A DNA stretch of 64,000 nt, taken from assembly GCA_963799105.1 (NCBI GenBank), contig CAWCVR010000002.1, positions 744,001-808,000 on the forward strand, written 5' to 3'. Positions 48,526 through 57,168 of the stretch are shown here, piece by piece. The position numbers and the translations under genes were made by a program. The notes below the pieces were generated by a model. The model had not been told where the DNA came from and did no database searches. It worked only from the letters and a program-made list of their open reading frames with translations. Origin of the DNA: CAWCVR01 sp963799105 (GTDB taxonomy: Bacteria > Acidobacteriota > Terriglobia > Bryobacterales > Bryobacteraceae). Each line of letters opens with the position of its first letter. The first letter of the stretch is position 1.

Positions 48526-50581
48526 CTCCCGCGCCCGCTATGAGACGCTGCTCGAAGTGGCGGAGTCCATCGCGGTCCATCACCAGCTCTCCCCACTGAT
48601 CGCGGAACTCAGCCGCTGTCTCAAGCGACTGGTATCGTTCGACTTCATAGGCCTCTCGCTGCTCGAAACCGGGGAACGGATGGTGCGCCTGCACGTTCTC
48701 GAAACCGACCATCCGGTGGACCTGCCAGATCCTTTTCTGACGCCCTACGAAGACGGCCCGACGGTGGAGACGCTCGGTACGCGGCAACCCTATTACGTGC
48801 CCAACCTGCGTGCGGAAACGCGCTATCCGGTGGTGCGCGAGTTGCTCGGCCGGCACGGGATTCACTCGTTCTGCGTGGTGCCGTTGTACACCGTGCAGCG
48901 CGACCTGGGGAGTCTGAGCTTCGGCTCCCTGCGCGAGGACGCCTGCCCGCCCGAGGACATCGAGTTCATGCGGCAGGTAGCGCGGCAGGTAGCCGTAGCC
49001 GTGGACAACGCGCTGAATTCGGAAGCCGCGGTGGCCTACGAAGAGCAACTGGCGCGCGAACGCGACCGGCTGCGCGCGCTGCTCGAAATCAACAACGCCG
49101 TGGTGAGCTGCCTGGACAGCCAACAGCTCTTCCAGGCGATTGCGGCGGCGCTGCGGCGCACCTTCGGACTGGACTATGCCAGCCTGCTGATCCACGACCC
49201 GGAGGCCAACGTCCTGCGGCTTCAGGTGCTCGATTTTCCCGAGGGCGTGGGCGCCATCCGGCAGGACGCCGTAGCGAATCTCGACGGACCGGCGGGACAC
49301 GTCTTCCGGACGCGCGCGGCGCAAAAGTTCACCCCGGAAGAAATTCGCGCCCTTTCGCCGGAGGCCGGCGCGGTGTTCGCGCAGGAGGGTGTGCGGTCGC
49401 TGTGTTGCGCGCCCCTGATTACGCCCGGCGGCGTGCTGGGCACGCTCAACCTCGGGTCGCGAGCGGACAGTTTCTTCAGCGACGCGGACCTGCAGTACTT
49501 CTCGCAGGCCGCCGGGCAGGTGGCGCTGGCCCTGGACAATGCCTTGTCCTACACCCGCATCGAGGAGTTGAATGCGCGCCTGGCCGAGGAGAAAGTCTAC
49601 CTGGAAGACGAGATCCGGACCGACAACCGGTTCGAGGAAATCGTCGGGCGGAGCCACGCTCTGAAAGCCATTCTGCGGCAGGTGGAGACCGTGGCGCCCA
49701 CCGATTCCACGGTCCTCATTTACGGCGAAACCGGCACCGGCAAGGAACTGATGGCGCGGGCCATCCACGACCTCAGCTCGCGCCGCCACGGGACCTTCGT
49801 CAAGTTGAACTGCGCCGCCATTCCCACCGGGTTGCTGGAAAGCGAAATGTTCGGCCACGAGAAGGGCGCGTTCACGGGAGCCATCGCGCAACGCATCGGG
49901 CGGTTCGAGTTGGCGCACCGCGGCACCATGTTCCTGGACGAAGTGGGCGAGATTCCGCTGGAGCTGCAAACCAAGTTGTTGCGAGTCCTGCAGGAGCGGG
50001 AATTCGAGCGCCTGGGCAGCTCGCGCACCCTGCGCACGGACGCGCGCCTGGTGGCCGCCACCAATCGCGACCTCATGGCGATGGTGGAAGAGCGGCAGTT
50101 TCGCGCGGACCTCTATTACCGGCTGAACGTTTTCCCCATCACCGTGCCGCCGTTGCGCGAGCGGCGCGACGACGTTCCCCTGCTGGTGCGCTACTTCGTG
50201 CAGCAATACGCGCGGCGGATGAACCGGCGGATCACTACGATTCCTTCGGAGACGCTGTCTGCGTTGACGCGCTATCACTGGCCGGGCAACATCCGCGAGT
50301 TGCAGAACTTCATCGAGCGGGCGGTGATCCTGACGCGCGGAACCACACTGGAGGCCCCGGTGCGCGAGTTGAAGCGCGCCGCGCCCAAGGCGCAGACGGA
50401 GCCGGCGTCGTCCGGCGTGGTGACGCTGGCGGAGGCGGAGAAGGACGCGATTCTGCGGGCGCTGGAGGAATCCGGCGGCCGCGTCGGCGGCGAGCGGGGC
50501 GCCGCGGCCAGGCTGGCGATGAAGCGGACCACGCTGCAGGCGAAGATGCGGAAGCTGGGGATCGAGAGCGGGCGGGGGTAG
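48494..50581 (+). CDS. Sigma-54-dependent regulator with two GAF domains
   Basis: 695 residues. Two GAF sensor domains occupy about 15-165 and 185-335 and are joined by helices. The AAA+ domain follows (about 365-595) with Walker A YGETGTGKE, the sigma-54 contact loop GAFTGA at about 458-463, Walker B TMFLDEVGEIPLELQ and the arginine finger region. The C-terminal Fis-type helix-turn-helix ends GAAARLAMKRTTLQAKMRKLGI. It should activate sigma-54 promoters in response to a small ligand or redox signal. It is co-directional with the efflux operon downstream, a candidate target. Confidence 0.93.
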   Translation: MSPHYPASTDSSRARYETLLEVAESIAVHHQLSPLIAELSRCLKRLVSFDFIGLSLLETGERMVRLHVLETDHPVDLPDPFLTPYEDGPTVETLGTRQPYYVPNLRAETRYPVVRELLGRHGIHSFCVVPLYTVQRDLGSLSFGSLREDACPPEDIEFMRQVARQVAVAVDNALNSEAAVAYEEQLARERDRLRALLEINNAVVSCLDSQQLFQAIAAALRRTFGLDYASLLIHDPEANVLRLQVLDFPEGVGAIRQDAVANLDGPAGHVFRTRAAQKFTPEEIRALSPEAGAVFAQEGVRSLCCAPLITPGGVLGTLNLGSRADSFFSDADLQYFSQAAGQVALALDNALSYTRIEELNARLAEEKVYLEDEIRTDNRFEEIVGRSHALKAILRQVETVAPTDSTVLIYGETGTGKELMARAIHDLSSRRHGTFVKLNCAAIPTGLLESEMFGHEKGAFTGAIAQRIGRFELAHRGTMFLDEVGEIPLELQTKLLRVLQEREFERLGSSRTLRTDARLVAATNRDLMAMVEERQFRADLYYRLNVFPITVPPLRERRDDVPLLVRYFVQQYARRMNRRITTIPSETLSALTRYHWPGNIRELQNFIERAVILTRGTTLEAPVRELKRAAPKAQTEPASSGVVTLAEAEKDAILRALEESGGRVGGERGAAARLAMKRTTLQAKMRKLGIESGRG

Positions 50582-50617
50582 GGGCCCGGTGTGAGATAAT
50601 CTTACTGGAGTCTTACC

Positions 50618-50884
50618 ATGGAAACCACCCGGCTTTCGACCAAGGGCCAGATCGTCCTGCCTGAAGCCATTCGTACTTCCCGCGCTTGGGGACCGGGCAC
50701 TGAATTCACTGTCGAAGAGACGGGCGAGGGAATTCTACTCCGTCCCGCCGCCCGTTTCCCGGGTACCGGTCTCGAAGAGGTGGCCGGCTGTTTGCGGTCC
50801 AAACGAAAACCGGGAACGCCCGCGCAGATGCGCGCCGCCATTGGCCGGGAAGCGAGGCGGCGCCATGATCGCGGTCGATACTAA
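50618..50884 (+). CDS. vapB: AbrB/MazE-type antitoxin
   Basis: 88 residues. The N-terminal swapped-hairpin domain METTRLSTKGQIVLPEAIR, followed by WGPGTEFTVEETGEGILLRP, is the AbrB/SpoVT fold used by VapB and MazE antitoxins for operator binding. The basic C-terminal tail would wrap around the toxin. Its stop lies 20 bases inside the next gene, the PIN toxin, which is the usual vapBC overlap. Confidence 0.92.
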   Translation: METTRLSTKGQIVLPEAIRTSRAWGPGTEFTVEETGEGILLRPAARFPGTGLEEVAGCLRSKRKPGTPAQMRAAIGREARRRHDRGRY

Positions 50885-51266
50885 CGTATTGGTGCGGCTG
50901 TTGACCGGCGACGACCCAGGGCAGGCGGCAGCCGCGCGATCTCTGTTCGCCAGCGAGCCAATCTGGATCGCAAAGACAGTGCTGCTCGAGTCCGCCTGGG
51001 TGCTTCGCAGCCTGTACGGCTTCGAGGAGCGTGCGATTCGGGACGCATTCACGAAGTTGCTTGGGCTCCCGGACGTGCACGCCGAGGATGAATCGTCGGT
51101 GGCCGCCGCGCTGGCGCTCGCCGCACATGGAATCGAGTTCGCCGACGCAATGCACCTGGGCAGCAGACCGCCCGGCGCCGTCTTTGTCTCTTTCGACAAG
51201 TCCTTCGTTGGGCGGGCGAGGCGCGCGGGGGTATCCGGTATTTCCGGCCTCCCAGTGAAGGAGTGA
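50865..51266 (+). CDS. vapC: VapC-type PIN toxin
   Basis: 133 residues, an intact PIN domain. The four acidic residues of the nuclease site can be placed: Asp5 in IAVDTNVLVR, Glu42 in LESAW, Asp94 in EFADAMHL and Asp111 in SFDKSF. It should cleave specific RNAs (tRNA or rRNA loops) when VapB is lost. The ATG at 50865 overlaps vapB. In contrast to the PIN gene at 32356, nothing is broken here, so this is the one complete toxin-antitoxin pair in the window. Confidence 0.93.
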   Translation: MIAVDTNVLVRLLTGDDPGQAAAARSLFASEPIWIAKTVLLESAWVLRSLYGFEERAIRDAFTKLLGLPDVHAEDESSVAAALALAAHGIEFADAMHLGSRPPGAVFVSFDKSFVGRARRAGVSGISGLPVKE

Positions 51267-51516
51267 AGCTGGCCTCACTCGGCAGCGGCGCGGCGGCCGG
51301 TAGCCGGCGGGTGCGCATTGCATCGCATCCGAACCGTCCAGGCGCGGCATCGTCGGCTCCTGGTCGGCTGGCCGCCCCGGGAGATGGTCCAGCCTGACCG
51401 CACCCTCCCGACACTATATGGGCCGGGTGCCAATATATTGGCACTTCCAGCCCGCCCTTTCCCCACAGGATCAGCCACTTACGTTCGGAATCGCACATGC
51501 CATTTGTCCCACTGAC
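51267..51516 (+). promoter_or_regulatory. Promoter region of the tolC-like efflux operon
   Basis: These 250 bases between vapC and the TolC-like gene hold no gene but include a perfect 18-bp palindrome at 51427-51444. The stretch has an AT-rich patch (CACTATATGG) just upstream of the palindrome that could be a promoter -10. No clear sigma-54 -24/-12 pair with correct spacing was found. Confidence 0.45.
51427..51444. promoter_or_regulatory. Perfect 18-bp palindrome, probable operator
   Basis: GTGCCAATATATTGGCAC is identical to its own reverse complement. It lies 73 bases before the ATG of the TolC-like gene that opens a three-gene efflux operon. Size and AT-rich centre fit a dimeric repressor site of the TetR, MarR or LacI type. 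No such regulator gene lies in the window next to it. Confidence 0.7.
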
Positions 51517-52854
51517 ATGTCCTACAAACGGATGGCTCCAGTGGTCCTGCTGCTGCTGGCGTTGGCCGGCACGGGGCTGGCGCAACAGGCCCAGACGCCG
51601 GGCGATGCTCCGCTGCGGCTGACCCTCAAAGAGGCGGTCCGGCTGGCGTTGCTGCAGAACCCCATGGTGATTCTGGCCAACCTCGACGTATCGCAAGCGG
51701 TCGAGGACCGGCTGGTGGCGCGGTCGGGGCTGCTGCCCCAGGCCGGCGGCGGCACGTCCGAAACCCGGCACCGCTACAACCTGCCTGCGCAACTTGGGAT
51801 ACCATTCGCGGGCTTCCCCGAACACGTGGGACCGTTCAACGTGTTCCAGGTCGGCATCGGTGTCAACGCGCCCCTCTTCGATCTCACGCTGTGGCGGCGC
51901 TATCAGGGGTCGAAACTGGGCGTCGAGGCGAGCCGCGCCGGGGAGCGCACGGCCCGCGAGGCTAGCGTGCTGCTGGTGGTCTCGCAGTACCTGGGCACGC
52001 AGCGGGCGCTGGCGGAGACGAGCGCGGCGCAATCCCGCGTGGAACTGGCGGCTGCGCTCTACGACCAGGCGGCCGACCTGCAGAAGAACGGCGTGGGCAC
52101 CGGAATCGATACCCTGCGCGCCAACGTGGAACTGCAGAACGAGAAGCAGCGGTTGATCGTGGCGCGGACCCAACTGGAAACCTCGCTCTTCGCACTGGCG
52201 CGGCTGCTGAGCGTCGATCCGCAACGGAAAGTCGAGCTGGCCGATGGAACCGGGTTCTTCGAAACGCCCGGGATTTCGCTCGACCAGACCATCGCGCAAG
52301 CCTATGTGGCGCGGCCCGAGTTGAAGCAGATCTCTACCGAACAGGCGCGCGCGGAACTGGCTCTGAAGGCCGCCGGCGAGGCGAAGCTGCCCAAGGTGTC
52401 CTTCAGCGGCTTCTGGGTGGAACAGGGCCTCGCGCCGAACTCCGTCATCCCGGTGTACCAATACCAGGCCAATCTGGAGTTCCCGCTCTTCTATGGCGGG
52501 CTGATCCAGGCGGAACAGGCCAAGGCGGACCTGGCCATCCGTCAACTCCATCAGAAGGAAGTCGAGACCCGCAACCGCATCGCACTGGAAGTGAAGACGG
52601 CGGTGGCGCAGCTTGACGCGGCGCGCGGCGAGGTGGAGGTGGCCAACCTGGGCGTCGAGCTCTCCAAGCAGGAAGTGGAGCAGGCCCGCGACCGCTTCCA
52701 GGCGGGCGTGGCCAACAATATCGAAGTGATTTCGGCGCAGGATTCGCTCGCCCGCGCCTCCGACAACCAGATCGCGGCGTTGTACCGCTTCAACCAGGCG
52801 CGCGCCGACGTGGCGCACTCCATGGGGCAGATGGAGGCGGCTTACGGAAAATAG
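51517..52854 (+). CDS. TolC-family outer membrane efflux protein
   Basis: 445 residues with a signal peptide (core VVLLLLALAGTGLAQQ). The mature protein shows the duplicated TolC helical hairpin layout, with LTLKEAVRLALLQNPMVILA opening the first repeat and FSGFWVEQGLAPNSVIPVYQ near a strand of the barrel. It should form the trimeric outer-membrane channel for the pump encoded by the next two genes. The ATG at 51517 is selected because the signal peptide starts there; the longer frame upstream crosses the operator. It lies seven bases before the MFS gene. Confidence 0.92.
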   Translation: MSYKRMAPVVLLLLALAGTGLAQQAQTPGDAPLRLTLKEAVRLALLQNPMVILANLDVSQAVEDRLVARSGLLPQAGGGTSETRHRYNLPAQLGIPFAGFPEHVGPFNVFQVGIGVNAPLFDLTLWRRYQGSKLGVEASRAGERTAREASVLLVVSQYLGTQRALAETSAAQSRVELAAALYDQAADLQKNGVGTGIDTLRANVELQNEKQRLIVARTQLETSLFALARLLSVDPQRKVELADGTGFFETPGISLDQTIAQAYVARPELKQISTEQARAELALKAAGEAKLPKVSFSGFWVEQGLAPNSVIPVYQYQANLEFPLFYGGLIQAEQAKADLAIRQLHQKEVETRNRIALEVKTAVAQLDAARGEVEVANLGVELSKQEVEQARDRFQAGVANNIEVISAQDSLARASDNQIAALYRFNQARADVAHSMGQMEAAYGK

Positions 52855-52861
52855 CGCACAC

Positions 52862-54442
52862 GTGCGCGACGACCGGGGGGACTGGTCGAAGGACGGCGTA
52901 AATCCGTGGGTCGTCGCCATGACGGTGATGCTGGCGGTCTTCATGGAGGTGCTGGACACCAGCGTGGCCAACGTCTCGCTGAACAACATCGCCGGGAACC
53001 TGTCGTCGAGCATGGACGAAGCCACCTGGGTGCTGACGTCCTACCTGGTGGCCAACGCCATCATCCTGCCCATGGGCGGGTGGTTTTCCATGCTGATGGG
53101 CCGCAAGCGGTTCTACATGATCTGCGTGGCGGTGTTCACCGTCAGCTCGTTTCTGTGCGGATTCGCGCCCACCTTGGGAGCGCTGGTGTTCTTCCGGGTC
53201 TTGCAGGGGCTGGGCGGCGGGGCCTTGCAGCCCATCTCGCAGGCCATCCTGGTGGAGAGCTTCCCGCGCGAGAAACACGGCATGGCGATGGCCATTTTCG
53301 GCATGGGCGTGGTGGTGGCCCCGGTGATCGGGCCGACGCTGGGCGGCTGGATCACGGACAATTACTCCTGGCGGTGGATTTTCTACATCAACATACCCGT
53401 GGGCATCCTCTCCCTGATCCTGACGTGGTTTCTGGTTCACGATCCGCCCTACATGGTGCGCAAGGGATTCGCCCAGGGCCTGAAGATCGATTACCTGGGC
53501 TTCGGGCTGCTGGCGCTGGGACTGGGCTCGCTCGAAGTGGTGATGGACGAAGGCCAGAAATACGACTGGTTCGCGTCGCCCTACATCGTGGCCTTCACGG
53601 CCGTCATGGCGGTGTCGCTGGTGGCGGTGGTGTTCTGGGAACTGCGGCACGAACACCCCATCATCGATTTCCGCGTCTTGAAGGACCGCAATTTCACGCT
53701 GGCCACGCTCTCCATGCTGGTGCTGGGGTTCGTGATGTACGCCAGCACCGCGCTGCTGCCCATGTTCATGCAGTCGCTGCTGGGCTACACGGCGATGCTC
53801 AGCGGGCTGGTGCTCTCGCCGGCGGGGCTGGTGGTGATCGCCATGCTACCCATGGTAGGTATGCTGATGAAGTGGTTCCAGGCGCGGTGGCTGGTGGTGG
53901 TGGGGGTGCTGGTCTCGAGCTTCGGGCTGCTGCTGATGTCGCGTTTTACGCTGGATATCGATTTCGGAACGGCGATGTGGTCGCGCATCGTGCAGAGCGC
54001 CGGCATGCCGTTCCTGTTCGTGCCCATCAGCGCCGTGGCGTTCGCCTATATTCCGAAAGAGCGCACCAATTACGCCACGGGCCTGTTCAACCTGGCGCGC
54101 AACATCGGAGGGAGCACGGGCATCGCCACCGTGACCACCATGCTGGCGCGGCGGTCGCTGTTTCACCAGCAGCGGCTGGTGGAGCATCTCACGCCCTACG
54201 ACGCGAACTACCGCGATGCGCTGCGCGGCATGGCGCAACTGGTCCACGCGCGGGGAGCGAGCCTGCCGGACGCCACCGCGCAGGCCCAGGGAATGATCTA
54301 CGGCTCGGTGCTGCGCCACTCCGGCATGCTGGCGTTTGCGGACGCGTTTGCGATGATGGCGGTGGTGTTTCTGACCGTCATCCCGCTGATGCTCATGATG
54401 AAGAAGATTCGGCCGGTTCGCGGGCCCATGGTAATCGAATGA
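52862..54442 (+). CDS. EmrB-type (DHA2, 14-TM) drug/proton antiporter
   Basis: 526 residues with about fourteen membrane helices. DHA2 signatures are VFMEVLDTSVANVSLNNIAG in helix 1, GGWFSMLMGRKRFYM (motif A) and FFRVLQGLGGGALQPISQAI (motifs B and C region), and SWRWIFYINIPVGI after helix 6. It exports lipophilic drugs or metabolites using the proton gradient, working with an HlyD-type adaptor and TolC. The start is GTG at 52862, eight bases after the tolC stop. It is the central gene of a tripartite efflux operon. Confidence 0.94.
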   Translation: MRDDRGDWSKDGVNPWVVAMTVMLAVFMEVLDTSVANVSLNNIAGNLSSSMDEATWVLTSYLVANAIILPMGGWFSMLMGRKRFYMICVAVFTVSSFLCGFAPTLGALVFFRVLQGLGGGALQPISQAILVESFPREKHGMAMAIFGMGVVVAPVIGPTLGGWITDNYSWRWIFYINIPVGILSLILTWFLVHDPPYMVRKGFAQGLKIDYLGFGLLALGLGSLEVVMDEGQKYDWFASPYIVAFTAVMAVSLVAVVFWELRHEHPIIDFRVLKDRNFTLATLSMLVLGFVMYASTALLPMFMQSLLGYTAMLSGLVLSPAGLVVIAMLPMVGMLMKWFQARWLVVVGVLVSSFGLLLMSRFTLDIDFGTAMWSRIVQSAGMPFLFVPISAVAFAYIPKERTNYATGLFNLARNIGGSTGIATVTTMLARRSLFHQQRLVEHLTPYDANYRDALRGMAQLVHARGASLPDATAQAQGMIYGSVLRHSGMLAFADAFAMMAVVFLTVIPLMLMMKKIRPVRGPMVIE

Positions 54443-54452
54443 CGGAAAGGAA

Positions 54453-55712
54453 ATGACGACAGTGTCTACAACAGCGCAAGACCCGCTGGAAGCGGAAGCG
54501 CCGCAACCCAAGAGATCCGGCGTGAAGGTCGTGTTGTTCCTGGTGCTGCTGGCGATCGCCGCGGCGGCCTGCACGTGGATGTACTATCACTACCGCTACC
54601 GGGTGTCCTCGGACGACGCGGAAGTGGACGGCCACATCGGCGCCGTGGCGGCCAAGGTGGCGGGGAACGTCGTCGAGGTGCTGGTGACGGACAACCAGCC
54701 GGTGAAGGCCGGAGACGTGCTGGTGCGCATCGATCCGCGCGATTTCCAGGCCCGCGTGGACCAGGCCAGGGCGGCGCTCGACCAGGCCGAGAGCCAGGTG
54801 CGGTCGGCGCAACTGGTGGTGCCGTGGACCAGCGAGACCACCGAATCCGGGTCGGCCGCGGCGGACGCGCTGTTGGCCGGCGCCCGGGCGGAAGTGGACC
54901 GGGCCAAGGCGGCCTATGACCAGGCCGCCGGCGCCGACCTGGCCTACGCCGAAGCCAACGTGCGCACCAAGCAGGCCAGCCAGGAGCGGGCGCAGGCGGA
55001 CCTGGCGCGCATGAAGCCCTTGGCCGACAAGGCGGAGATTTCGCAACTGCAATACGACGGATACGTGGCGGCGGCCAGGGTGGCCCAAGGCGAACTGGAT
55101 GCCGCGCGGGAAAAGCTGACGTCGGCGCAGAATGAAGCGGCCATCCGCAAGGCGGCGCTGGAGGCGGCCGGGACGCGCATCGGCCAGGCGCAAGCGGGCG
55201 TCGAGACCTCGGTGGCGAACCGGCGGCAAGTGCCCATCCGCACCTCCGACGTGGGGACGGCTTCGGCCGCGGTGGCGGCGGCACGCGCCAACCTGGAAGC
55301 GGCGGAACTGCAATTGAGCTACGCCACGGTGACCGCGTCCATCGATGGCGTCGTCACGCGCAAGAGCGTGGAGCAGGGCCAGATCGTGCAGCCCGGCCAG
55401 GGCCTGATGGCCCTCATCCCCCTGCGGGATACGTGGGTGACCGCGAATTTCAAGGAGACCCAACTGGCCGGCGTGCACCCCGGCCTGCGTGCCGAGATTC
55501 ACGTGGACATGTACGGGAAGAGCGTCGGCGGCCATGTGGATTCCATCGCCGGCGCCACCGGATCGCGCCTCAGCCTGCTGCCGCCCGAGAACGCCACCGG
55601 CAACTTCGTGAAGGTGGTGCAGAGAATTCCGGTGAAGATTCTCGTAGACCGTCAGGACGACCTGATCCTGCGGCCGGGCATGAACGTCGACGTGACGATC
55701 TTTACCAAGTAA
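54453..55712 (+). CDS. EmrA/HlyD-type membrane fusion protein
   Basis: 419 residues: one membrane anchor (about 27-46), a lipoyl/biotinyl-like half with DDAEVDGHIGAVAAKVAGNV, a long alpha-helical hairpin (about 95-235) and the second lipoyl half with YATVTASIDGVVTRKSVEQG, then beta-barrel domains. This is the standard EmrA adaptor, which links the MFS pump to TolC. It begins 10 bases after the MFS stop. A GGGGTCAGACCCC palindrome starts inside its stop codon and probably terminates the operon. Confidence 0.94.
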   Translation: MTTVSTTAQDPLEAEAPQPKRSGVKVVLFLVLLAIAAAACTWMYYHYRYRVSSDDAEVDGHIGAVAAKVAGNVVEVLVTDNQPVKAGDVLVRIDPRDFQARVDQARAALDQAESQVRSAQLVVPWTSETTESGSAAADALLAGARAEVDRAKAAYDQAAGADLAYAEANVRTKQASQERAQADLARMKPLADKAEISQLQYDGYVAAARVAQGELDAAREKLTSAQNEAAIRKAALEAAGTRIGQAQAGVETSVANRRQVPIRTSDVGTASAAVAAARANLEAAELQLSYATVTASIDGVVTRKSVEQGQIVQPGQGLMALIPLRDTWVTANFKETQLAGVHPGLRAEIHVDMYGKSVGGHVDSIAGATGSRLSLLPPENATGNFVKVVQRIPVKILVDRQDDLILRPGMNVDVTIFTK

Positions 55713-55735
55713 AAAAGGGGTCAGACCCCTTTTTT
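55711..55735. terminator. GGGGTCAGACCCC palindrome after the efflux operon
   Basis: Six A bases, GGGGTCAGACCCC and six T bases. The stop codon TAA of the emrA-like gene runs into its left A-run. It is the second perfect copy in the window of the repeat at 48057-48080 and forms a GC hairpin with a T-tract, so it is a plausible terminator on both strands. Confidence 0.75.
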
Positions 55736-55829
55736 GGCGGGCACCAGACCGCTCCGTCCCAAGGCTGGCAGTATCTCTCGTTGAATCAATGTGTCGCACC
55801 GCGCCGCGGGGCATGCTGGTTGAGGCTGG

Positions 55830-55852
55830 AAAATGCGTCTGACCCCGTTTTC
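55830..55852. repeat. GGGGTCAGAC repeat, degenerate inverse copy
   Basis: On the minus strand it reads GGGGTCAGACGCATTTT, nearly the same as the degenerate copy at 21078-21099. It lies between the efflux terminator and the TPR gene, just upstream of that gene's GTG start; a longer frame would begin with the ATG at 55833 inside it. This shows the repeat exists in two sub-types, perfect palindromes and half-copies. Confidence 0.65.
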
Positions 55853-55883
55853 CTGGCGGCCACGCAAGTGCTATAAGAAGAGC

Positions 55884-57122
55884 GTGACGAAAGCCTGGAT
55901 TCTCGCGCTCTTGGCGGTGACGCTCGGGGCGGGGGCGGACGACCAACAAGCGGCGCTCGAGCGAAAGGCCAAGTCGGCGTTCGACCGCGCCATGCTCTCC
56001 GCCCAGCCCCAATTGGGCCAAACCATCGAGTGCGTCCAGGACCAGGCGGCCCTGCTCCCGGTGGCCTCGCGGGATGAGACGCCGCTGGTCTACTACCGGA
56101 AAGGCTACTGCGCGTTGATGGCGGCGGCGCTTTCGGAGAACGCCGCCGGGTTCCTGGATGCCGCCGCGGCATTCGATCAAGCCGTATCCACGTGGCCCGG
56201 GCGCGTGAAGCCGGTGAAAGGCGTGGCCCCGGAAACGGGTCCTTCGGTGTTGATGGCGTTGAGCGGCATCGCGCGGCTCGAGGCCGGCGCGGAGGATGGC
56301 GGCACCCGCGACGACATGGTGGTCGGCGCCGCCAGAAACACGTGCTCGCGGGAATTGATGACCGCCGAGTTGTGCCAGGCGGTTTTCCGCTCCGGCCGGG
56401 AATGGCTGGGATGGATGGCGCTGCGCCACGACGGCGTGGAGGAAGCCGCCCGCTATCTCGCCGACCAGCCCGACTCCTTCTGGACGCACTGGGCAAAGGG
56501 AAAGCGGGCCTTCGCGGAGGGCCGCTTCCGCGATGCCGCAATCGAATACGGCGCGTCCCTGGAGTTGTGGCGGAACAGGCAGGCGCGGTGGCGCAGCGAC
56601 TGGATGGCGCGGCTCGGTCCCCAGCCGCGGATGGGAGCGGCGCTGACCGACCTGGGAGGCGCACGCCTGTTGGCCGGTGAGACCGCCGCCGCGATTTCGA
56701 CCCTGGACGCGGCTCTCGACGCGGAGCCCCGCAACGCACGGGCCTGTTACTTGAGAGCCCGCGCGAAGGAGCAGGCGGGCCAGGCGGAGGCGGCGTCGGC
56801 GGACTACGGCCTGGCGGTGCGAACGGCCTTTGCGGGCGCCGCGGACCTGGTCTCCGGGGAAGCGCACCTCTATCGCGGCATCCTGCTTTACCGCCGCAAG
56901 GACTTTTCCCGGGCCGAGGACGAGTTCGCCAGCGCCTTGAGCGCCGGCATTTCCGCCGACATGCGCGCCGACGCGGTGGCCTGGCGTCACATGGCGGCGG
57001 TGGCCGGCGGTGCGTGCAGCGTGTCTCTGGGGTTGCTCGGTGAATCGCTGGCGTCGGTGTCGCCCTATTTTCCGAAGGCCGACGCCCGGTCCCTGGCGGC
57101 ATCGTGCCCGGGCGCGTTGTGA
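55884..57122 (+). CDS. Secreted TPR-like protein
   Basis: 412 residues from GTG 55884, with AGAAGAG upstream. An N-terminal hydrophobic segment (WILALLAVTLGAGA) looks like a signal peptide. The rest is a string of Ala-rich helix pairs with TPR-like spacing; the clearest is GGARLLAGETAAAISTLDAA then NARACYLRARAKEQAGQAEA. Six cysteines are scattered, which fits an exported protein. No enzyme motif is seen. It precedes ssb by 46 bases, but a common promoter is not evident. An ATG at 55833 would start inside a repeat and is less likely. Confidence 0.72.
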   Translation: MTKAWILALLAVTLGAGADDQQAALERKAKSAFDRAMLSAQPQLGQTIECVQDQAALLPVASRDETPLVYYRKGYCALMAAALSENAAGFLDAAAAFDQAVSTWPGRVKPVKGVAPETGPSVLMALSGIARLEAGAEDGGTRDDMVVGAARNTCSRELMTAELCQAVFRSGREWLGWMALRHDGVEEAARYLADQPDSFWTHWAKGKRAFAEGRFRDAAIEYGASLELWRNRQARWRSDWMARLGPQPRMGAALTDLGGARLLAGETAAAISTLDAALDAEPRNARACYLRARAKEQAGQAEAASADYGLAVRTAFAGAADLVSGEAHLYRGILLYRRKDFSRAEDEFASALSAGISADMRADAVAWRHMAAVAGGACSVSLGLLGESLASVSPYFPKADARSLAASCPGAL

Positions 57123-57168
57123 GGGACCGAAGCCGGGCGCGGCGACCTGTGCTACAGTTCAGGATAAT

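Noticed and set aside
51438..51455. The right half of the palindrome (TTGGCAC) as a sigma-54 -24 element.
   Set aside because: The required GC at the -12 position with correct spacing is not present downstream.
51049..53025. A 658-codon open frame on the minus strand opposite vapC, tolC and the MFS gene.
   Set aside because: It crosses the operator and three recognised genes and has a low-complexity, shadow-like composition.
54393..56990. An 865-codon open frame on the minus strand across the efflux adaptor and TPR gene.
   Set aside because: It is the antisense shadow of two well-supported genes in GC-rich DNA; its translation is Arg/His/Gly-rich with no domain.
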